This document shows positions 25,982 through 33,704 of a stretch of DNA of 64,000 bases, piece after piece. The notes beneath the pieces were generated by a model. That model was not told the origin of the DNA. It worked only from the letters and a program-made list of their open reading frames with translations, and made no database searches. The position numbers were made by a program, and so were the translations under genes. The first letter of the stretch is position 1; every line of letters begins with the position of its first letter. Origin of the DNA: Paraburkholderia dioscoreae. GTDB taxonomy: Bacteria; Pseudomonadota; Gammaproteobacteria; Burkholderiales; Burkholderiaceae. The DNA is taken from the NCBI RefSeq assembly GCF_902459535.1, contig NZ_LR699553.1:2728001-2792000 (forward strand), read 5' to 3'.

Positions 25982-27175
25982 ATGGTTTCAAAAAAGGTAC
26001 CAGCGAAAAAGGCGCTTCCTGCTAAGAAAGCAGTGACCGTCGATCTGGATCTCGAGAGCAAGTCAGTCGAACCGATCAAACTTTCGCTGCTCGATTTTGA
26101 CTTCGAAAATCCGCGATTCGGCATGACTGCCGGTCGGACACGGACGCAAACCGAAATTCTTGACTATATCGTTAACGATTTCGGTATTGAGGACGTGTTA
26201 AGTTCAATTTCTGTAAATGGTTTTTTCGTTGCCGAACCTTTGATTGCGAGAGCTCAAGGCAATGGTCGATGGACCGTCGTCGAAGGCAATCGCCGCCTGG
26301 CCGCCTGTCTAGTTTTGGCAGGGGACAAAAGGGCGAAGAATCAGGAACGCAAAATAGCCCAATACCAAGGGCTTCAAACCAAATCAAAGCGAAAACCATT
26401 TGAAGCAGTCCCCGCCATCAAATTTGAACAGCATGAGCAGGAACGCGATCTACTTTCGTACCTAGGAGTACGGCACATTGCGGCATCGCAAGGGTGGGAT
26501 TCCTTCGCCAAGGCAGCTTGGATTGCACGAGTAGTCGAGCGAAACGACTTGACTCTGCAAGAAATCGCCCTGATGACTGGGGACCAGCACCGCACGATTA
26601 AGAGATTGCTTGAAGGCTACTACTTCATTACTCAACTGATCAAGGACGGAGTATTTGATCCAGAGTCAAGTTCACGCAAAGGGCGCGGAAGCAATATAGA
26701 TTTCCCATTTTCGTGGGTCTATACCGCACTTGGCTATCCGACTGTCAGAGAGTACGTCGGCATGCCTGAAGAGCCAACGCCAAAACCCGTCGCCGCCAAT
26801 AAGCGCACGGAAGCTTCGACGCTCTTGGTTTCGATGTTCGGTGACTCATCCAAAGGACGGCCTGCTGCGATCGACGATTCACGGGAAATCGGCGAGCTAG
26901 CTAGTGCCCTCGGCGACGAAGACAAAGCCGATCTTCTTCGACAAGGTCATAGGCTGGAAGAAGTACTTTATATGACCCTTCCGCCGGCCACACGTTTAAA
27001 CGACGGATTGTCGGAATGCCGGGATATCCTTCAAACGATTGCATCGATGCTGGCGGAGACGATGGTGGCTGACGAGGTAGCTGAGAAGTACGCCCCACTT
27101 GCCAAAAGAGTTCGCAATCTCGCCGGATCTATCCACCGAAAACTCGTTTCTGCCGACGACGACGAGGAAATTTGA
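25982..27175 (+). CDS. ParB/Srx-fold protein of putative restriction island
   Basis: 397 residues. After a Lys-rich N-terminus (VSKKVPAKKALPAKK) comes a ParB/sulfiredoxin-like domain, residues about 30-115, with the box WTVVEGNRRLAACLVL (97-112), where ParB proteins bind and hydrolyse CTP. The following helical region (LTLQEIALMTGDQHRTIKRL near 190-210) looks like a helix-turn-helix. Unlike chromosomal ParB there is no ParA next to it. The stop codon abuts the start of the predicted nuclease gene, so they form an operon. I infer a role in DNA recognition or licensing of the nuclease. Confidence 0.75.
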   Translation: MVSKKVPAKKALPAKKAVTVDLDLESKSVEPIKLSLLDFDFENPRFGMTAGRTRTQTEILDYIVNDFGIEDVLSSISVNGFFVAEPLIARAQGNGRWTVVEGNRRLAACLVLAGDKRAKNQERKIAQYQGLQTKSKRKPFEAVPAIKFEQHEQERDLLSYLGVRHIAASQGWDSFAKAAWIARVVERNDLTLQEIALMTGDQHRTIKRLLEGYYFITQLIKDGVFDPESSSRKGRGSNIDFPFSWVYTALGYPTVREYVGMPEEPTPKPVAANKRTEASTLLVSMFGDSSKGRPAAIDDSREIGELASALGDEDKADLLRQGHRLEEVLYMTLPPATRLNDGLSECRDILQTIASMLAETMVADEVAEKYAPLAKRVRNLAGSIHRKLVSADDDEEI

Positions 27176-27177
27176 TC

Positions 27178-28200
27178 GTGGCGACTAGACCAAGAAAAAA
27201 CGCAAACGAGTGGGAAAACCGGGCATTCATACAAAGCATCTCGGGGAACGCCGATCAAACAGAGTGGAAGGCTGTTAAAGACGGTCGAGCAAATCTGCAG
27301 GCTGGGATTATGGACGACCGGATCGCCGATGCAACTGAGCAATTTGTAGGCGATGACAGCAAGGACACTGTTTTCCAAAAGTCAGAAGCGACATACGAGA
27401 CGCTAACAGGCACGCTGACAGAAGAGATTCTTTGGAGGCAAAAGGTCCTTGGCAAAGACTATCCGTTCGAGATCCAAGGAGGGAGCCTAGTCCATGTACC
27501 TGGCACCTCAATGGTGTATGAGGCGCTGCTAGGCATTACGCAAGCAGAAACTCTCACTGAGGGTGATCACACCATCCTGCCCCGTTGGTTCGAGCGAATC
27601 GCAGTTGTTACTGCACAGTCCTACCTCGGCCCAACGAGCGTGGCCAGACACACGGGCTGGCCGCGACCTTGGGCTCAGAAAAAGGAATTCAAGGCAGTCG
27701 TCGACCTGCTGAATGAATTGACCGGTAAGCGCAACGGCGAATGGCAATGGCACCCCGCAGACGATCGGCCAACGAGCCCTACGACGACTGATGTGAAAGA
27801 CGGTGGTGTCGATGTTGTCGCTTGGATTCCGCATCTTGACGAACGAACGGGCCAACTGTACCTGCTCGGTCAATGCGCTTGCGGCGGCGATTGGACTACG
27901 AAATTCGACGACATTAATATTGACGATCTAACCCAATGGGCAAAAATCTCAGTCGTCCCTCCAATCCGATCCTTTTTCACGCCATATCGGGTGGCGACCC
28001 CTTACATGAGGGACGCTTCGCGAAAAGCGGGTATCGTTTTTGATCGCATCCGCATCGTTTCAGTGCTTCGAAAGGGACATCGCAGCCAGATTGTTGCTCG
28101 CCTGCCCAGAGTATTCACCCGACTTATCAATGTGGCGAAGCTGCCCAAGCCGCCCAAGGCAGCAGCCGCGCCTCAGCCCCAGACGTCAGGAAGCGCTTGA
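27178..28200 (+). CDS. Putative PD-(D/E)XK-type nuclease partner of the ParB-like protein
   Basis: 340 residues from the GTG at 27178, chosen because GAGGAAA lies eight bases before it; a TTG at 27172 overlapping the ParB stop is the alternative. The segment DGGVDVVAWIPHLDERTGQL followed by YLLGQCACGGDWTTK (about residues 208-242) has the shape of a PD-(D/E)XK core in which the E-x-K is replaced by Q-C-A: a conserved Asp in a strand (Asp212), then a Gln in the next strand (Gln232). An upstream Glu (Glu139) could complete the site. This is inference from motif shape. Its last 28 bases overlap the end of the methyltransferase gene on the other strand. Confidence 0.65.
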   Translation: MATRPRKNANEWENRAFIQSISGNADQTEWKAVKDGRANLQAGIMDDRIADATEQFVGDDSKDTVFQKSEATYETLTGTLTEEILWRQKVLGKDYPFEIQGGSLVHVPGTSMVYEALLGITQAETLTEGDHTILPRWFERIAVVTAQSYLGPTSVARHTGWPRPWAQKKEFKAVVDLLNELTGKRNGEWQWHPADDRPTSPTTTDVKDGGVDVVAWIPHLDERTGQLYLLGQCACGGDWTTKFDDINIDDLTQWAKISVVPPIRSFFTPYRVATPYMRDASRKAGIVFDRIRIVSVLRKGHRSQIVARLPRVFTRLINVAKLPKPPKAAAAPQPQTSGSA

Positions 28201-29123
28201 GCCACAGCTCGAAAAAGTGGCGGGGGTACCGCGTTACCAACAACTCGGTACCTCATCGCCAACGAAGAAGCTTCGGAGTCTGGAAACTTAAAACGCTTGC
28301 CGAAACCTTGTAGTCGCGCTGCCTCGCGATACGAAAATCGCCGTGCCGGTCCGTCACTTTCGAACTCCCACTTGTCTGTGTGAATTCGACGAAGCGATGG
28401 ACTGATCGGATGCAACGGCATATGGCGCATATGGCTGACGATCGTCTTCGCTGTCTCATTCCAATCCCTTCTGCGATTGCGAGACAGGTAGTACCAGTGA
28501 AACGGATCCTCACAAAATTCGCCCATGGGCCAATCTGGCATTCCTGTCAGGGTGTCCTCGATCGTCACGAGTCGCTTCCTGCCTTCACCATGAGTCGGCG
28601 TTGGGAAGTGATATTCAGCGCGGAGATCGTTGCGAATACCGACTATTAGAATCCGTTTCCGCTCTTGCGGCACTCCGAAATCTTGGGCGTTCAGCAGTTC
28701 CGCTTTTACCGAATACCCGTACTTACCTGCAGTCGAAAACTTCGCGATCTGATCATCAAGCAGGTGCTTATAGGTTGACCGGCGCATTCCAGACACGTTC
28801 TCGACAATGAACGCCTTCGGGCCAATCTGTCGAAGTGCCCGCAAGAACTCCAGATACAGGAAATTGATGTTACGGTCGGCGTCTCTTGCCCCCCCTTGCG
28901 AAAATCCCTGGCAAGGGTAGCACCCCACCAAAAGTTCGGCTGACGGGAAAGACTTTATTTTCGAAACGTCACCAAGATGGTAGTCGGTGTCCGGATGGTT
29001 GGCCAAGTACACATCCCTCGCGTACGGCAACACATCGTTGGCCATCAGAACGTCGAACCCAGCCTTAACCAGACCGGCATCAGACCCCCCGCACCCTGTA
29101 AATAACGAAACAGCCGTTGGCAT
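28173..29123 (-). CDS. DNA (cytosine-5-)-methyltransferase
   Basis: 316 residues with all C5-MTase landmarks: motif I SLFTGCGGSDAGLVKAGF (6-23), motif IV LLVGCYPCQGFSQGG with catalytic Cys71, motif VI ENV (108-110), motif VIII QERKR (153-157) and motif X YRVVGNAVPPPLFRAV near the C-terminus. The target-recognition region is short. Convergent and overlapping by 28 bases with the predicted nuclease, the arrangement of a restriction-modification pair. A stand-alone phage Dcm protecting phage DNA is the alternative. Confidence 0.93.
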   Translation of the reverse strand: MPTAVSLFTGCGGSDAGLVKAGFDVLMANDVLPYARDVYLANHPDTDYHLGDVSKIKSFPSAELLVGCYPCQGFSQGGARDADRNINFLYLEFLRALRQIGPKAFIVENVSGMRRSTYKHLLDDQIAKFSTAGKYGYSVKAELLNAQDFGVPQERKRILIVGIRNDLRAEYHFPTPTHGEGRKRLVTIEDTLTGMPDWPMGEFCEDPFHWYYLSRNRRRDWNETAKTIVSHMRHMPLHPISPSLRRIHTDKWEFESDGPARRFSYREAARLQGFGKRFKFPDSEASSLAMRYRVVGNAVPPPLFRAVAQALPDVWG

Positions 29124-29323
29124 CTATTCTCCTTTGTCGACCGCATTATATACAGACAGAGCGCTGCCCCCACTGATGCAATTGACATGACAGCGCCTGC
29201 TCACGGCACGTCATCATACCTACCAACGTAGTGGAAAGCCTTTGCCGTTCAAGCATCTAGTGATCTTCCGCCCCCTTGCAAGTGCCCGCGCAACCATCGA
29301 AGGATTCGCGACTAGCCGGCAGT

Positions 29324-30283
29324 TCAAGCAGCCTTGCGATGTTCGTAGTACGGTCGCTCGCGGTCGTCGAGAATGGCGTAAAGCGCTGCCAGATCAGACG
29401 GAACCGGATTGAGCCACGTGTCAACGTTCTCCGGCTTGATCGGGATAATGCAGCGATCGTGACCGGCCGCTGCGACTTCCGCGGGCGGCTCGTCGGTGAT
29501 CGCCGCGAATGACAGCAGGTCGGGTTGACCTGGCGCCTGCCAGTGTGACCATAGACAAGCCACCAGCATTTCCCCTCCCGTGTCCGGACCAAACTCCAGA
29601 ACGACGTTGTCATCCTTCTCGCCCGGCGCCAGTTCGCGGCCTTCCATTTTGGCGCGACTCACGTTTTCGTAAAACGCGCTGACAACCATTAGCCCGTGCG
29701 AATAGCCGAAGAGCGACTTCCAGAATCCCTCGAGGTTGTCGCGGCGCGCGTTGTATGTCCCCGGGTATTTGGTGTCGTAGAACGCCGGCTTGCCCGCCGG
29801 CCGGCACTGGTAGCGCATCGGCTTGATAACCCGCTTCCCGTTCTCGATGACCATCACCGGTGCATAGGTGCCGGGAAAAATTCGCGAGTCGCGATCTTTC
29901 AGATCAACCCGGCGAAGATCGTCGAGCCGGCGCATCGCCGCGTCAATCTTGTCGGCGGCGATCCGTTTGCTCTCGGTCGCAGCCTTGGTGGCTTTACTCT
30001 GTAGCACGCGCTCGGCGTCGGCGAGCCGCGTTCGCTGCCTGAACAGTTCCTGCTCGAGAGCAGCGACCTGGCCTGAATTGAATTGGTCAATTGCTGCTTT
30101 GATGTCGAGCAGTTCCGCGCCCTTCGGCTCGGTGAATGCCGCATCGACAGCCTTGGGAATCCTGGCCTTGCTGCCGTTCGCACGTTCCCAGTACAGGATC
30201 GCGAACTCGCGCAAATTCAGGCTGGCGCCGAACGCCTTCACATATTTCTTGTAGTCCGCCTCAATCTGCGCCGAGTAGCACAT
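29324..30283 (-). CDS. SOS response-associated peptidase family protein (SRAP/YedK-HMCES type)
   Basis: 319 residues. Cys2 (MCYSAQIEADYKKY), the Asn of YNARRDNLEG, Glu in VSAFYENV and His in GHDRCIIPI are the SRAP active-site residues, which in YedK/HMCES form a covalent thiazolidine crosslink with abasic sites in single-stranded DNA. Relative to YedK (about 220 residues) it has an inserted helical, coiled-coil-like block of about 75 residues (residues 45-120). This form recurs in Burkholderia phages. A ribosome site GGAGG precedes the ATG, and a LexA-type box lies about 55 bases upstream, consistent with DNA-damage control. Confidence 0.9.
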   Translation of the reverse strand: MCYSAQIEADYKKYVKAFGASLNLREFAILYWERANGSKARIPKAVDAAFTEPKGAELLDIKAAIDQFNSGQVAALEQELFRQRTRLADAERVLQSKATKAATESKRIAADKIDAAMRRLDDLRRVDLKDRDSRIFPGTYAPVMVIENGKRVIKPMRYQCRPAGKPAFYDTKYPGTYNARRDNLEGFWKSLFGYSHGLMVVSAFYENVSRAKMEGRELAPGEKDDNVVLEFGPDTGGEMLVACLWSHWQAPGQPDLLSFAAITDEPPAEVAAAGHDRCIIPIKPENVDTWLNPVPSDLAALYAILDDRERPYYEHRKAA

Positions 30284-30337
30284 GTACGCCTCCGAAATTT
30301 TGAGACGACTCTATGATACCGCCGACCGCCCCGGATA

Positions 30338-30357
30338 TACTGTACATCCATACAGGT
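30338..30357. promoter_or_regulatory. LexA-type SOS box
   Basis: TACTGTACATCCATACAGGT contains CTGT-N8-ACAG (30340-30355), a perfect match to the proteobacterial LexA half-site consensus. It lies between the divergent SRAP gene (start 30283) and DUF2591 gene (start 30406) and overlaps a TATACT -10-like hexamer on the plus strand (30336-30341). It could control both genes. Confidence 0.75.
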
Positions 30358-30405
30358 TTTTCACGAACAGCGTCAACAATCATCCGACAAATCTGGGAGG
30401 AAGCG

Positions 30406-30744
30406 ATGGACGCAATGAGCTTGAAGGGAGCGCAGTTGGATTACTGGGTCGCATGCGCGGAGCGTCAGAACGGTCATGCCGAATCCGACGCAATACCGAC
30501 TCCGCCGCCGGCGTTCTCGTCGGATCGTGCGCTTGCTGACGCAATTATTGATCGCGAAGGCATCGTTGTCGTCTTAGCCGTAGATGCCGAGTTCGGCAAT
30601 CAATACATCGCGGGCGCAGGGCCGGCGAATGCCTACGGATTTCCGAACGCCTCTGATGGGCTGTGGATGGGCGACGGCAGGCTTGAAGCGGCAATGCGTT
30701 GCTACGTGGACCGGACTTTCACGCCTCAGCGCGCGACGGACTAG
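30406..30744 (+). CDS. DUF2591 (NinX-like) phage protein
   Basis: 112 residues from the ATG at 30406, chosen because GGGAGGAAGC precedes it. MDAMSLKGAQLDYWVACAER matches the start of DUF2591 proteins, small phage proteins of unknown function related to lambda-group NinX; the family C-terminus (GLWMGDGRLEAAMRCYVDRT) is also present. Divergent from the SRAP gene. Confidence 0.78.
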   Translation: MDAMSLKGAQLDYWVACAERQNGHAESDAIPTPPPAFSSDRALADAIIDREGIVVVLAVDAEFGNQYIAGAGPANAYGFPNASDGLWMGDGRLEAAMRCYVDRTFTPQRATD

Positions 30745-30853
30745 CGGTGGCTGCTCAAAACTGACTGGGACGCGAGTTCGGCGACGCGCGCAGCAGACGT
30801 CGCCCATTCATGTGGGATCTCGCGGTGTGGCCACGCGACTTTTTGAGCAAGAA

Positions 30854-31231
30854 ATGAAGTTGCCGAAATTCACTCCGCCGTCGCTCGCAGATCTCCGCAA
30901 GTGGTGGTCGAAGCACCGGCGCGAACGCGAAGTCCAGACGTTAATACTCGAGGTTCAGTACCTGAGGTTGCTGTTGCTCGACCTGCGGGAAATGGCCGAC
31001 GACGGTGTTCGGCTCGCGCGCGAGGCGGACAAGAGACTCGTCGGGCGTGACTCGCCGATCATGGGGCTGCGGATCCGGCTAGCGCAGGAAGTACTGAGGA
31101 TTGGGGAAATTGACGACACTCCGCCACTCGACGCGCCTAGGTCCGTCCGCGAGTACCAGCGGCCGGCGGAGGCACTCGCTTACGAGCGGGGGGAGATGAT
31201 GCGGCGCCGGAAAAGGCAAACGGCGCCGTGA
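30854..31231 (+). CDS. Small phage protein, first of two tandem paralogues
   Basis: 125 residues from the ATG at 30854 (MKLPKFTPPSLADLRKWWSK), a charged helical protein with a leucine-rich segment (LILEVQYLRLLLLDLREMAD). Its first 45 residues resemble the next gene's product (LPxFxPPxxxxLRxWxxxxR...LILEVQxxR), so the two arose by duplication. Stop codon overlaps the next start. Function unknown. Confidence 0.7.
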   Translation: MKLPKFTPPSLADLRKWWSKHRREREVQTLILEVQYLRLLLLDLREMADDGVRLAREADKRLVGRDSPIMGLRIRLAQEVLRIGEIDDTPPLDAPRSVREYQRPAEALAYERGEMMRRRKRQTAP

Positions 31232-31629
31232 CGCTGCCGCCCTTCAAACCACCAACTATCGACGAACTGCGCGACTGGTACCGGCGATACAGAACAAATG
31301 AGGATGTCTGGCGCCTCATCCTGGAGGTGCAGCATGCACGGATGACGCTCGTCGAGATGACGGCGTTGCTCGGCAAGGTCGAGCGCGCCGCCCGCCGCGC
31401 CGACTTCGGGCGCCTGACAAGCGGGGCAGCCCCATTGCACAGCGTGAGTTCACTCGCATGGGAAGAAATGGTGCGCGCTGGGCTCGTCAACTCTTCAATC
31501 AACCCGACGATGGCGGACGCCCCCACTACGAAGGGCGCGGCCGGTTTCGATTTCGATCCGGATGAAGCGGAGGATCGTCGGCTCGAGGAATTGGCGCGCA
31601 TGATCGCTCGCGCACATCAGACACGGTAG
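31228..31629 (+). CDS. Small phage protein, second of two tandem paralogues
   Basis: 133 residues from a GTG overlapping the previous stop (GTGA). Begins TLPPFKPPTIDELRDWYRRY and has LILEVQHARMTLVEMTAL at residues 30-47, matching the upstream paralogue; the C-terminal half is acidic and unrelated (FDFDPDEAEDRRLEELARMI). Translationally coupled to its paralogue, suggesting a heterodimer. Function unknown. Confidence 0.7.
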   Translation: MTLPPFKPPTIDELRDWYRRYRTNEDVWRLILEVQHARMTLVEMTALLGKVERAARRADFGRLTSGAAPLHSVSSLAWEEMVRAGLVNSSINPTMADAPTTKGAAGFDFDPDEAEDRRLEELARMIARAHQTR

Positions 31630-31767
31630 CGCCTCGACCTAGGCGCCGAACTTATTCAACAGATTCGTTCTGCGGCTGTGCTAGTTTCGTATTCCTTTGA
31701 CCACTTGCGCAATCGCCAACTGCTGGCGCGCACCGCTGCGGCCGACCGCCGTGAAAGAAAACTGAAG

Positions 31768-32013
31768 ATGTACAAATCGATCGCTGCCGCAACCGACTGG
31801 TATTTTGCGCAAAAGCCGGAAAGGCCGACGTATGACAGAATCGTCTGGAACCTCGCTGCATGGGGTCTCAAACAGAACGGCGAAATAGTCGGGCTGGTCA
31901 GCGTAACCGAAGGAGGGAAACCAAAACTTGTCGCCATTCCCGATTTGGAGGGAATGTACCTTCACAAGAGTCAACTTTCTCCCGCCGAAGTGGTCGCCAC
32001 CGTAACGCTCTAA
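31768..32013 (+). CDS. Small hypothetical phage protein
   Basis: 81 residues from the ATG at 31768 (MYKSIAAATDWYFAQKPERP); the frame is open to a GTG at 31678 but the extra residues look spurious. Contains one Trp-rich helix and a short beta domain (GEIVGLVSVTEGGKPKLVAI). Convergent with the lysis genes. No family recognised. Confidence 0.6.
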   Translation: MYKSIAAATDWYFAQKPERPTYDRIVWNLAAWGLKQNGEIVGLVSVTEGGKPKLVAIPDLEGMYLHKSQLSPAEVVATVTL

Positions 32014-32186
32014 TTGCGCGTCAACCTCGACAGGAAATTGTTCTAGTGTACCCGCCACAAATAGCACGCCACGGCAGACGGCTTTTAGGCACTACCGCCC
32101 CCACTTGCGGAGAACGCGCGATTGGCGCTGCAAAACCGTCGGCTCGCTGGCAGCAAGTTCCGGTGTTGTATGCAGTCGAAAACCGC

Positions 32187-32339
32187 TTAAAAATGCGTAT
32201 CCGGTGACTCGAACGCACGTCCAATGGTCAGGCCGACAGCGGCGCTCATAATGCCGACGGCGCCGCCCGTGATGGTGCCGATCTGACCGAGCAGCGGTGC
32301 CGCCTTGGCGACAGTCGACGCAAGATCGGACCAGTTCAT
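32187..32339 (-). CDS. Small membrane protein at the end of the lysis cassette
   Basis: 50 residues, MNWSDLASTVAKAAPLLGQI then a Gly/Ala-rich hydrophobic helix (TITGGAVGIMSAAVGLTIG). Its ATG overlaps the endolysin stop by four bases, so it is translated with it. Could be an accessory holin or antiholin; length and single helix make this only a suggestion. Confidence 0.6.
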   Translation of the reverse strand: MNWSDLASTVAKAAPLLGQIGTITGGAVGIMSAAVGLTIGRAFESPDTHF

Positions 32340-32890
32340 GCAACGGCCCCCAGTGCGCGGTTCAGTTGCCACCCATATTCGAACGCCTCCTGACTGGGAT
32401 TCTTTTCTGCGATCTCGACATAGCGAACCGACTGCAACGCCGTCACCATGCCGAGCAAGACACGATGGCCGTCTGCGCCTCGCAGTGCATAGAACGCCTT
32501 CACCGCAGCGAGTGTCATCGGACCGAGGCCACCGTCGACGGCAATGTCCGGAAACGATTTCCCTTGCTGGTTAAGCACGTTGAGTGCGCGCTGCATGAAC
32601 TGAACGCCCGTTGCCGTCCCCATGTTCACGCCGATATCGAGCAGCTTGTTCGCAAGCGCCGCATCGATCGCCGCGAGCTGGTCTAGATGCGGCTGTGTCC
32701 AATAGCACTTCGTGTAGATATCTACTGCTGTCGAGCGCGGCATTTGTTCCATCGGACCCGTGTATCCATACGCCCGCGCTCGAGCGACAGTCACCCCCCA
32801 CATGGTCTCGCCGCCAGCGTCTGCCGGGTTGTTCGAATAGCCGCCTTCGCGGCCGATCACACCGTCGATATACGTTTGAATGTTATCCAT
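32336..32890 (-). CDS. Endolysin, glycoside hydrolase family 108 type
   Basis: 184 residues from the ATG at 32890. The catalytic region DGVIGREGGYSNNPADAGGE (about 9-28) with Glu15 in the GREGGY motif and the following TMWGVTV is the GH108/ZliS muramidase signature; the C-terminal part matches the associated peptidoglycan-binding domain. Degrades the cell wall at lysis. No signal peptide, so it needs a holin; candidates are the two genes upstream. Confidence 0.92.
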   Translation of the reverse strand: MDNIQTYIDGVIGREGGYSNNPADAGGETMWGVTVARARAYGYTGPMEQMPRSTAVDIYTKCYWTQPHLDQLAAIDAALANKLLDIGVNMGTATGVQFMQRALNVLNQQGKSFPDIAVDGGLGPMTLAAVKAFYALRGADGHRVLLGMVTALQSVRYVEIAEKNPSQEAFEYGWQLNRALGAVA

Positions 32891-32892
32891 GG

Positions 32893-33249
32893 TTACCCTC
32901 TTCCAAGCTTGCTGCGCTTCCAGACGCCCCCAAGTACTTCCCACAGCTCGCGCAGGTCGCCGCGGTAAATCTCGACGACTGCGAGTATGAATAGATCCGG
33001 GGTCAGCTCTGACGGCTCCACCGGAGTCCAATACCAGCCGAACCACACGCGCAGCGCGATAGTTGCGTAGGTCACGAAAAGCGCCCAGCGCAGGATCTGA
33101 CCGCCGCGCGAGACGGACTCACCCTTTGGGATATCGGCGAACATAAGCCGCCACGCGATGCGGGTCGAAACCGCACCGGTCAGCAACAGCAGCGCGAAAT
33201 CGACGGGCCCGTGCGCATGCAGATATCGCATCAGGTCAGGAATCGTCAT
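32893..33249 (-). CDS. Putative membrane lysis protein
   Basis: 118 residues with two hydrophobic segments (VDFALLLLTGAVSTRIAWRL, WALFVTYATIALRVWFGWYW) and a charged C-terminus. Position directly before the endolysin and after the holin candidate suggests a second holin or antiholin. It overlaps the upstream gene by 14 bases. Confidence 0.65.
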   Translation of the reverse strand: MTIPDLMRYLHAHGPVDFALLLLTGAVSTRIAWRLMFADIPKGESVSRGGQILRWALFVTYATIALRVWFGWYWTPVEPSELTPDLFILAVVEIYRGDLRELWEVLGGVWKRSKLGRG

Positions 33250-33637
33250 TTGCCTTTCCTCCAGGAAGTTTTCCTAACGCCCAGGCTCGAATGCGATCGA
33301 GCGTGGACGGAACGTTGCGCTCTACCCAATCGAGCGCCGGTATGGCGATCGTCACGATGGACACCGCCGGAACGAATCCCACTAGCCAGCCGGGCAACGT
33401 CGGAAAGCGTGGCATTGCCCAGTTCGACAGGTAGAACCCGCCGACAAGCGACACACTGAAATAAATAGCCTTGTGCCAACGCGATGGTTCCCGCGCGCGC
33501 ATCAGGTACATGGCAGACCCACAGACAATTCCAGCAAGCACGCCCGAGTCGTGCGGCAGGTGCAGCCCGTTCATTGCGACACCACTCACCAGTCCAAACA
33601 CGGTTGCTCCCGCAGCCGATGCAACGGGTTCAGCCAT
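33236..33637 (-). CDS. Putative phage holin
   Basis: 133 residues from the ATG at 33637, preceded by a strong ribosome site (GAGGAGG). Three or four hydrophobic segments: AGATVFGLVSGVAMNGLHL, GVLAGIVCGSAMYLM, AIYFSVSLVGGFYLSNWAM, WLVGFVPAVSIVTIAI. First gene of the lysis group; the topology fits a holin of the putative-phage-holin type common in Burkholderia phages. Confidence 0.72.
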   Translation of the reverse strand: MAEPVASAAGATVFGLVSGVAMNGLHLPHDSGVLAGIVCGSAMYLMRAREPSRWHKAIYFSVSLVGGFYLSNWAMPRFPTLPGWLVGFVPAVSIVTIAIPALDWVERNVPSTLDRIRAWALGKLPGGKANDDS

Positions 33638-33651
33638 AGACCTCCTCTGCC

Positions 33652-33674
33652 AATAAAAAACCGCCCGAAGGCGG
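33652..33674 (-). terminator. Terminator between tail fibres and lysis genes
   Basis: On the minus strand CCGCC-TTCG-GGCGG followed by TTTTTTATT. It sits between the stop of the tail-spike gene (33705) and the holin start (33637), so the lysis genes need read-through or their own promoter. Confidence 0.85.
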
Positions 33675-33704
33675 CATATGAGACACGCATGCGTAGCAAC
33701 GCGA

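Noticed and set aside
25982..27175. Plasmid or chromosome partition gene parB
   Set aside because: No parA neighbour and no parS-like repeats seen; the operon partner is a putative nuclease.
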